In this document: positions 29,279-35,279 of the stretch, in pieces
Numbering within the stretch: the first letter of the stretch is position 1
How the letters are laid out: each line of letters starts with the position of its first letter
Source of the DNA: a virus
Virus record (IMG/VR): IMGVR_UViG_3300009488_001619
Span: 1-35,279 of that record
Direction: 5' to 3' (one strand)
DNA length: 35,279 bases
The notes under the pieces: generated by a model
What the model was told of the DNA's origin: nothing
Database searches by the model: none
The model's input: the letters and a program-made list of their open reading frames with translations, nothing else
Made by a program: the position numbers and the translations under genes

Positions 29279-30070
29279 ATGACATTTACAGGTTTCAACT
29301 TAAAATTTCCTGAGTATGAAGTAATTACACCACAAACAAGACTATCGTTTAATGTACGGTCGTTAAGTGTACAAGAGGAAGAACATTTGAAAGGGAGTCT
29401 CATGACTCCAACTAAAATAACTGAACATCTTAATAAGTGTATTTATGATGCACTTGTGAAGAAACCTGATTTAGTTAAAGATTATGATTCTTTTTTAAAG
29501 AACGTTACAATAAAAGATCGAGATGCTTTATTGTATGGACTATACCATATAACTTATGAAGAGATAAGAAACTACATGGTTAGATGTGGAAAATGTGATA
29601 GTGAATATCCAGTTACAATTAAAGCTTCAAGCACATTCAACTTCAATACTTATCCTGGAAAAGATGTTCTTACAAAAAGAGTAAAAGCTAAACTTCCTAT
29701 CTCCAAAGTCGTAACTGCTACTATCAAACAACCCACTCTTTTCGATGAAATCTTCGCAATGAAAGAACTTCTAAATACTCCAGGTTCGAGTATAGACACA
29801 ATTACAGAAACATTAATAATTGATAAGTTTGAAGAAGATATCCAAGAGAAGACAGAACCAATTACATACAATGACAGACAAGATATAATTGATGCATATA
29901 GAAGTTTACCAGCAAAGGACAAGCGAGAAATTCATGAGAATTATATGGAAAACTTTGGAAAATATGCGGTCGAATTAAAGATGAAAAGTTTCTGTGCTTC
30001 TTGTGGAACGGAAGAAACTTTAAATATTGATCTAGTGGAAAACTTTTTTCGTATGGTGTACACGGCATAA
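29279..30070 (+). CDS. Baseplate hub protein, T4 gp26-like (0-frame product)
   Basis: This 263-residue protein has AAAGGGG before ATG. It has two CxxC pairs (MVRCGKCDSEYPVTI near residue 106 and SFCASCGTEETLNIDLVENFF near 240-260), a layout seen in T4-type baseplate gp26-like proteins (PF12322) that may bind zinc. The N-terminal part (FPEYEVITPQTRLSFNVRSL) fits as well. The 0-frame ends at TAA 30068-30070. Coding potential continues in another frame to 30248 (see next entry), so a longer product by frameshifting is likely. A gp26 family assignment is moderate. Confidence 0.68.
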   Translation: MTFTGFNLKFPEYEVITPQTRLSFNVRSLSVQEEEHLKGSLMTPTKITEHLNKCIYDALVKKPDLVKDYDSFLKNVTIKDRDALLYGLYHITYEEIRNYMVRCGKCDSEYPVTIKASSTFNFNTYPGKDVLTKRVKAKLPISKVVTATIKQPTLFDEIFAMKELLNTPGSSIDTITETLIIDKFEEDIQEKTEPITYNDRQDIIDAYRSLPAKDKREIHENYMENFGKYAVELKMKSFCASCGTEETLNIDLVENFFRMVYTA

Positions 30071-30248
30071 TGAAATTGTTGAGTTCAAAAAAGATCAAGC
30101 TGAAAGCATTTATATGTGTATGGAAATGAGTAAACAATCATATATAGAAACTATTATGATGCCAGTTAAAAGATTTCAAGACTACTTAAAATGGAAATCA
30201 GATCTTGAGGATGAGAGAAAGAAGATGATTCAAGAAGAAACTCTTTAA
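30036..30248 (+). CDS. Frameshift extension of the gp26-like protein
   Basis: This frame is open from 30036 (after TAG at 30033-30035) to TAA at 30246-30248. It encodes clear protein-like sequence after the 0-frame stop (NEIVEFKKDQAESIYM, CMEMSKQSYIETIMMPVKRF, QDYLKWKSDLEDERKKM). There is no start codon with a ribosome binding site. A shift of +1 (or -2) between 30036 and 30067 would join it to the gp26-like product. A T6 run (30044-30049, then C) lies in that window: TTT at 30047 slipping to TTC at 30048 gives the +1 frame. Tail genes often use such shifts. A sequence error in the T-run would look the same. Confidence 0.6.
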   Translation, partial: WKTFFVWCTRHNEIVEFKKDQAESIYMCMEMSKQSYIETIMMPVKRFQDYLKWKSDLEDERKKMIQEETL

Positions 30249-30261
30249 ATAAGGATATTCT

Positions 30262-30699
30262 ATGGCAAATTTACTTGATAGATTCAATAAAGAAGTAATT
30301 GGATCTAGAGGAAGGATAGCTGACTACTTAGCTAAAATTTCATCAAAAGGAGACTTTGCCAGAACTACGAACATAAATGTAATACTTACATCATGGAATA
30401 ATATATTATTAACCCCAAGAAGAAGTTATATATGGGACCCCGACTATGGTAGCGATTTATATAAAATGGTTTTCGAACCAGCAGATAATGAAACAGTAGA
30501 GAAAATTAAAGATGAAGTTGCTACTCAACTTATGATATATGACGATAGAGCTAAAATTACTAATATCGATATTACATTTTTGTCAAATTTAAAAGGATTT
30601 GATGTCACATTAAATGTTAATTATATGGGAGAAGAGTCAGAACTTAATTTAACTTTAGATGAAGTTATGTTTGCCAACTTTATGGAGGCCACTACTTAA
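30262..30699 (+). CDS. Baseplate wedge protein, gp25-like
   Basis: This 145-residue protein matches GPW/gp25 family features: SWNNILLTPRRSYIWDPDYGSDLYKMVFEPAD (residues about 45-76, the conserved core), then a C-terminal strand-rich half (KITNIDITFLSNLKGFDVTL). The length is typical (T4 gp25 is about 130). AAGGATATT precedes ATG. In contractile tails gp25 forms the wedge core with gp6 and starts sheath assembly. It overlaps the next gene by 1 nt (TAATG). Confidence 0.88.
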   Translation: MANLLDRFNKEVIGSRGRIADYLAKISSKGDFARTTNINVILTSWNNILLTPRRSYIWDPDYGSDLYKMVFEPADNETVEKIKDEVATQLMIYDDRAKITNIDITFLSNLKGFDVTLNVNYMGEESELNLTLDEVMFANFMEATT

Positions 30700-31211
30700 T
30701 GAGATTATACTTTGCGGCGTTGAAAAAATTCAAAGGTCGTTTCTCACCAAAATGGACTGGAGAATATATTCCATTATTATTGACGCCACTGACAAATACT
30801 TACGGCGCTTTATTTATTGTTGGTGCAGAGTCAGTAACAGAAGAAGATACTTATTATTGTCCAAGGATAGCTAGTTTTCCAACGTCTGAGATCGAGTTAC
30901 GAGTTCGAAAGGAACTAGAATATAATAAAGAACAAAAGAAAACTGAATGGGTAGTTATTGAGTCCCTAGATTGTTCAGTAAAGAAAACAGGAACAGAGTT
31001 TAAAATCGTCCCAAAAAAGGTTGGAAAATATATAAGGTCTCCCCTACGTTTGGAGTTCGATCCTAGTCAAAGTACTTCAGATACTAAAGTATATAAGTTA
31101 CACGGAGATATAAATATAAGTATTGAAGAATCAGACTTACAAACTATGAGAATGACATTATCTAGAAAAATGGCTTTTTACAAAAGTTTAAAATCATTAC
31201 GAGGAAAATAA
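30699..31211 (+). CDS. Baseplate-region hypothetical protein
   Basis: This 170-residue protein starts at the ATG within TAATG of the gp25-like stop. It is basic at the N-terminus (MRLYFAALKKFKGRFSPKW), then a strand-rich domain (GALFIVGAESVTEEDTYYC, KTEWVVIESLDCSVKK) and a helical basic end. No named family is recognised. The tight coupling to gp25-like and gp6-like genes makes a baseplate wedge role likely. Confidence 0.6.
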   Translation: MRLYFAALKKFKGRFSPKWTGEYIPLLLTPLTNTYGALFIVGAESVTEEDTYYCPRIASFPTSEIELRVRKELEYNKEQKKTEWVVIESLDCSVKKTGTEFKIVPKKVGKYIRSPLRLEFDPSQSTSDTKVYKLHGDINISIEESDLQTMRMTLSRKMAFYKSLKSLRGK

Positions 31212-31213
31212 GA

Positions 31214-31858
31214 ATGCAACGATATGCTCGTATCTACGATTATATTCATGAATATCAAAGACTAGTTTACGATTATTATAGTAAACATGGAATCGCGTTC
31301 TTAGTTACATACTACAATATAAATACTCAAGCTACTGTTTGGGAAGATGAAGATTTGATGGGTGGCGCTTATGAAGAAGTTGGAAATCTTACAGGAATAA
31401 AATTTAACAAGATTTTACTACTTCCTATATACTTTATTGAAGAAGTTTCTACAGCTTTTGACGCACAAGATATTGGTTATATTAAAGAGAATGAAACAAA
31501 TATAGTAATACCAAATACTTATGGTATAACTCCATATACAAGAGACCTAGTCAAGTTCGAACAAGAATATTTAAGACCAACAAATGATATATATCCTACA
31601 TTCGCAGTTACTGGTGCTGAGATTTCAGCAAATACTGATAGAAGATTTTGGAAGTTAAAACTAGAAATTTTTCAAAGTAAAACGACTACTCAAATAGACA
31701 AACAAGTAGAAGAAACACATGTATTCTATGAATACGATAAAAAGATCCATACGTTAAGTGACTCTGAAACATTAACAAAGTTATTATCTAAAAATGAAAC
31801 TCTCAGAGGAGTACTAAAAGATTTGTACGACGAAAATTCAGGTTTTTATTTACTATAA
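31214..31858 (+). CDS. Baseplate-region structural protein, unrecognised
   Basis: This 214-residue protein follows the previous stop by 2 nt. The segment GGAYEEVGNLTGIKFNKILLLPIYFIEE, then YGITPYTRDLVKFEQEYL, and NTDRRFWKLKLEIFQS look like a conserved domain of phage structural proteins, and the C-terminus (EYDKKIHTLSD, YDENSGFYLL) ends in a strand pattern. It may form part of the wedge or a tail-tip complex. The family is not known to me. Confidence 0.65.
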   Translation: MQRYARIYDYIHEYQRLVYDYYSKHGIAFLVTYYNINTQATVWEDEDLMGGAYEEVGNLTGIKFNKILLLPIYFIEEVSTAFDAQDIGYIKENETNIVIPNTYGITPYTRDLVKFEQEYLRPTNDIYPTFAVTGAEISANTDRRFWKLKLEIFQSKTTTQIDKQVEETHVFYEYDKKIHTLSDSETLTKLLSKNETLRGVLKDLYDENSGFYLL

Positions 31859-31872
31859 CTTGAGGACATAAT

Positions 31873-34353
31873 ATGACTCAATCAATTTCAAGTCAAATTT
31901 ATCTTTCGAGAGACTCAATAAGACAACAAATAACGGACTACGTAAAAACATATCTTGAGTTAGAAAATGTAGACCTTACGAAATCGTCTTTCCTTTCTTT
32001 TTTGATAGACATTATCTCAACTCTTACAGGAAATTTGATGTTTTATCAGATTTCTACTTACAAAGAGTTCTTCTTAACAAAGGCACAACTACCCGAGTCA
32101 ATCTTAAACCTTTCTGCTTTTCTTGGATATACATCTCAGGATGCGTCCTACGCAACTGCAAATGTTCTAATAAAAGTTCCTCTAACTTTCCAAGTTTCTC
32201 CTGCTATTTTTACAATTTCAGAAGGATTTAAGTTTTACGCTGGTAGTAATATAGAGTTTACAACGTATTATACTACAACACTCACAATTACTAGTAATGC
32301 GTCTGCTACAATAGTTTTAGCTGAAGGAAGTAAGAGATATAATATTCCCTTCACTATAGAAGATGGGATCCTTTCCTTCGTTCTTCCTGTAAGACAATAT
32401 AAAACAAGTGAACAAGAATTCCAAATTGACGAAGATACACCACTCTTCCAATTTGTAACTCTTGACGTTCCAATTACAGGGAAAGTTGCTGAGATGACAG
32501 TCGAGATTCGAAATCCTGGAGATACTGCATACACAACATGGACTAATTTTAATAGTATTTATTTAATGTCATCAACAGACAAAGGTTATGTTACAAGAAG
32601 AACTGACGAAGGTCAGCGACTTTATTTCGGAAATAGTCTAATAGGCGTTCAGCCAACACCAGGGGCAACTATAAGAGTTACTATCATTGAAACCGAGGGT
32701 GCAGACGGAAACGTTATAGCTGGTTCTATAAAAACTGGTGATAGAATATATACAACATCGGGTACCACAACTCAAATAGTAAATTATATTGTTACGAACC
32801 CATCTCCTGCTGTTAACGGAAAAGATGAACAATCTATAGAAGACATCAGGAAGAATTCGATTGCTAACTTAACTGCTCTTGGAAGATTAGTATCAGGGGG
32901 TGACTACAAAAATATCGACATAGTGATACCTACTTCCCCATTGGCAGCGAACTCTTTACCTGTTCTAAAAAGGTCCGATGTTAAAGTAAATGAAATAAAT
33001 ATTTTTACAACGTTACTTTTTGGTTCTGAGACTACTACAATAGAGAATATGGTTCCTTCAAGAAACGCAAAAAATACAGTTCCAATTACTACTACAACTA
33101 TTCCGAGAGGAACAACTATATCTATCAGTGGAGTAGACTATATAACTTTATTTGACATGGATATAGACTTGTTAAATTCAGTTGCGAACTACACTTATAC
33201 AATATATTCAGCAGAACAAACTCCAGCACTTGTGACCAGTTATAACTCTGATTACGATTTATACGCAGATAATTTAACTGTTTCAAAAGTCGGAAATACT
33301 GCTGTTTTTGAACTTCATTATAATTCAACAGAAACAGACGCAGATCTTACTACATGTAAACTGGAAGTAGCTTCCACTAGTATGAAATATGATATGACGA
33401 ACGACACAACTGCACATAACTTTGTTCTAATTATTAACCCTTATACAGAGGTACCAGCAAACGAACAAACATATTATTTTACAATCTATGATGCAAGCAA
33501 TGCAGCAATTGCAAAATACTCTGGTAGTATAGTCTTTAGGAAAGATTTAACTGACTTTATGAGATCAAATACAGTTTCTGATTCTACTAGTACAATAATT
33601 TACGATATTCCAGTAGTTAAGAAAAGTTGGTATAATGGAATAATAAAGAAAGACTTTGAGAATCAAGTTCTTCAAGTAATGATGACTTCTATGGACTTCG
33701 CAAGTTACAAGATGTTAACTGACTTCGCTAACGTCAAATTCTGCAATACTACTGGAACTATGGAGAATATGAAGTTAAACCCAGTTACTAAGGGCTCTAT
33801 ACTAGACATTCTAAATATCCCACCAGTCAGTCCTTTATTAGATAGTAGATATATAGTTGATCCATATCGTCCCAGAGGAGATTGGTCTGGACATGGTAAC
33901 GAGATAGCTTATTGTACTGACGCAACAGCAGTTACTTGGGCCTTTATTGAACCAGTGGCTGATGATATACTTTATATAGGAAATACGAAATATATCTTTG
34001 CAGGTAAAGGTTGGATTCCAATTCCCGATTACCAAATGCCTCTAGAAATAGATGTAGAAGTTTTTAAAGAAGATACTTATTCGGGTACTTACAGTGACCT
34101 TTCGGATGCTGTAAGAGATGCTATAATAGCCGAGTTTAGTGACAGATTTGGTCCAAACGTTGAAATATATAGATCAGAGATAGATGAGACAGTCCAGAAT
34201 GTAGACGGAGTAGACCATTGTAGAGTCGTGAAACCAGAGTCAAGTATTTTCTACACTTTTAAACTAATCGAATTAACAGAAACAGAGTTATTAGAATATG
34301 GTCCCGAGTATGTTTATTTTACTGAAGACAGTATTACAGTAAGGATTTTATAA
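31873..34353 (+). CDS. Baseplate wedge protein, gp6 / baseplate J-like
   Basis: This 826-residue protein has TTGAGGAC before ATG. Residues 1-90 are the helical entry (QIYLSRDSIRQQITDYVKTYL, FLIDIISTLTGN). A central strand-rich domain (about 230-400) includes TPGATIRVTIIETEGADGNV and the J-like hallmark DEQSIEDIRKNSIANLTALGRLVSGGDY. The C-terminal domain has EIDVEVFKEDTYSG and EIYRSEIDETVQNVDGVDH. T4 gp6 (about 660) forms the wedge core dimer; this version is larger, with extra strand-rich modules near 420-560. It overlaps the next gene by 1 nt. Confidence 0.85.
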   Translation: MTQSISSQIYLSRDSIRQQITDYVKTYLELENVDLTKSSFLSFLIDIISTLTGNLMFYQISTYKEFFLTKAQLPESILNLSAFLGYTSQDASYATANVLIKVPLTFQVSPAIFTISEGFKFYAGSNIEFTTYYTTTLTITSNASATIVLAEGSKRYNIPFTIEDGILSFVLPVRQYKTSEQEFQIDEDTPLFQFVTLDVPITGKVAEMTVEIRNPGDTAYTTWTNFNSIYLMSSTDKGYVTRRTDEGQRLYFGNSLIGVQPTPGATIRVTIIETEGADGNVIAGSIKTGDRIYTTSGTTTQIVNYIVTNPSPAVNGKDEQSIEDIRKNSIANLTALGRLVSGGDYKNIDIVIPTSPLAANSLPVLKRSDVKVNEINIFTTLLFGSETTTIENMVPSRNAKNTVPITTTTIPRGTTISISGVDYITLFDMDIDLLNSVANYTYTIYSAEQTPALVTSYNSDYDLYADNLTVSKVGNTAVFELHYNSTETDADLTTCKLEVASTSMKYDMTNDTTAHNFVLIINPYTEVPANEQTYYFTIYDASNAAIAKYSGSIVFRKDLTDFMRSNTVSDSTSTIIYDIPVVKKSWYNGIIKKDFENQVLQVMMTSMDFASYKMLTDFANVKFCNTTGTMENMKLNPVTKGSILDILNIPPVSPLLDSRYIVDPYRPRGDWSGHGNEIAYCTDATAVTWAFIEPVADDILYIGNTKYIFAGKGWIPIPDYQMPLEIDVEVFKEDTYSGTYSDLSDAVRDAIIAEFSDRFGPNVEIYRSEIDETVQNVDGVDHCRVVKPESSIFYTFKLIELTETELLEYGPEYVYFTEDSITVRIL

Positions 34354-35279
34354 TGGAAGAATTACTTTCAAAAGCTAAAATTAACAAATCCATATTAAAA
34401 CGTGCTCTAACTAAGATAGTCGGTACGAACTTATCTCGACTTTCCGAACCATGTTTCTATCCATCTATAAGGAAGCATTATCATGAATTACTTCGAATCT
34501 GTGGTTTAACAGAACGAGATGTTAAAGATTTTACAAAAAGGCGTTGGGGAAAAAGGAAAGAATCTAGATTTAAAATTCATATGGATCCAAAATCGAACTT
34601 CTACGTTTTTCTTATGCAGTACTTTCTTTTAGAAAGAGATCAGTCATCTTTTCAGACTTCAATGGTATTCTTCATAATACGATACTATACAAATTTAATG
34701 TTTAAACAGATTGAGTTTTGTAATCCTGCTTTGTTCAAATATGCTTTAGAACATTTAACCAGAACTCATCTATTTTCTAGAGAAAAGACAATACCAAATG
34801 CACTATATTATCTTTCAAAAGAAATGGTTAGGAAATATCAGAGTGATTTAAAAAGTAATGATTTAGATGGAATATCTAAGTTCATGCAAGAAAGTAGAAC
34901 AAGAGTTAGTCAGAGTATAAAAAGTTTTGCCGAGACATATTACAAAGCAAGCAAAGAAGGGACTGGAATAACAACTCTACCAGAACCAGCAGAAGCTGAA
35001 GAGGATACATATCAATATCAAGTAGTTGAAAAAAGTACTAGATCAGTTGATGAAGTTACAAGAAAGATTACAATCTATAAATTTATAGACAAAAAGGCCA
35101 AAGAAGAAGCAAGGAAACTAACTAGAGTTGCTTCTGAACTTGCTGAACTAATTCCTTCAGGATTGACTAACACAAAATACTCAGATGACATTCGAATTAC
35201 TTTGCAATTATTTGTAAAAGACTTAAAGAATGTAAATGTAATATGTGGAAAAGCATATTATGAATATGTCAGACGATTA
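34353..35279 (+). CDS. Structural protein, partial at right edge
   Basis: ATG at 34353 overlaps the gp6-like stop (TAATG) and the frame is open to the window edge, 309 codons. The first part has a conserved-looking segment (CFYPSIRKHYHELLRICGL, KIHMDPKSNFYVFLMQYFLL), then a helical middle rich in Lys and Glu, an acidic hinge (LPEPAEAEEDTYQYQVVEK) and another helical region. No family is recognised. By position it is a further baseplate or virion component. The 3' end is missing. Confidence 0.7.
   Translation, partial: MEELLSKAKINKSILKRALTKIVGTNLSRLSEPCFYPSIRKHYHELLRICGLTERDVKDFTKRRWGKRKESRFKIHMDPKSNFYVFLMQYFLLERDQSSFQTSMVFFIIRYYTNLMFKQIEFCNPALFKYALEHLTRTHLFSREKTIPNALYYLSKEMVRKYQSDLKSNDLDGISKFMQESRTRVSQSIKSFAETYYKASKEGTGITTLPEPAEAEEDTYQYQVVEKSTRSVDEVTRKITIYKFIDKKAKEEARKLTRVASELAELIPSGLTNTKYSDDIRITLQLFVKDLKNVNVICGKAYYEYVRRL

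Overview
The window is a stretch of an AT-rich tailed-phage genome with a T4-type contractile tail (myovirus), probably a large phage of a bacterium that uses Shine-Dalgarno initiation. The evidence is a tail sheath gene (15.4 kb), a tail tube-like gene (27.1 kb) and a baseplate block (29.3-34.4 kb: gp26-like, gp25-like, two unrecognised wedge-region proteins, gp6/baseplate-J-like). Other support is gene packing with 1-20 nt overlaps, AGGAGG-type ribosome binding sites with occasional GTG and TTG starts, and no chromosomal housekeeping genes. All three stop codons are used as stops, so the code looks standard (table 11). The host cannot be named from the sequence.

Layout. (1) 1-9.3 kb, plus strand: a virion adhesin region. 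Large proteins alternate globular domains (BNR/Asp-box propeller, seven-bladed RCC1 propeller, Cys-rich domain) with long tracts made almost only of Ser and Thr. Three of them share one N-terminal head domain with different C-termini. (2) Interleaved and following (5.2-11.3 kb): three glycosyltransferases of different folds (TPR-GT9-like, GT4-like, GT2-like with a probable frameshift). I infer that they glycosylate the Ser/Thr tracts. (3) 11.4-14.4 kb: small genes, mostly minus strand, many with membrane segments, separated by hairpin terminators; one plus-strand zinc-ribbon protein. (4) 14.6-17.3 kb: a structural protein and the tail sheath. (5) 17.4-26.4 kb, minus strand: a tightly overlapping island of about 18 accessory genes between sheath and tube. 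It holds five proteins sharing a start like MKxKTDFVTNSSS, a radical SAM/SPASM-like protein, an RlaP-type nucleotidyltransferase, a CCA-adding enzyme, two tandem-duplicate gene pairs and small membrane proteins. (6) 26.6-35.3 kb, plus strand: an HAD phosphatase, tail tube, two Cys-motif proteins, then the baseplate genes, running off the right edge.

Regulation. A TATAAA-like motif, often preceded by GAACA, lies about 35-46 nt upstream of several plus-strand virion genes and resembles T4 late promoters. A different motif, CTATATATATTA, faces the minus strand in four gaps, about 41-53 nt before the first minus-strand gene. The two strands therefore probably carry different temporal classes.

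Most interesting: the five-member FVTNSSS family beside a SPASM-type radical SAM protein; the mucin-like adhesins with their own glycosyltransferases; and an out-of-frame C-terminal extension of the gp26-like gene that needs a +1 or -2 ribosomal frameshift.
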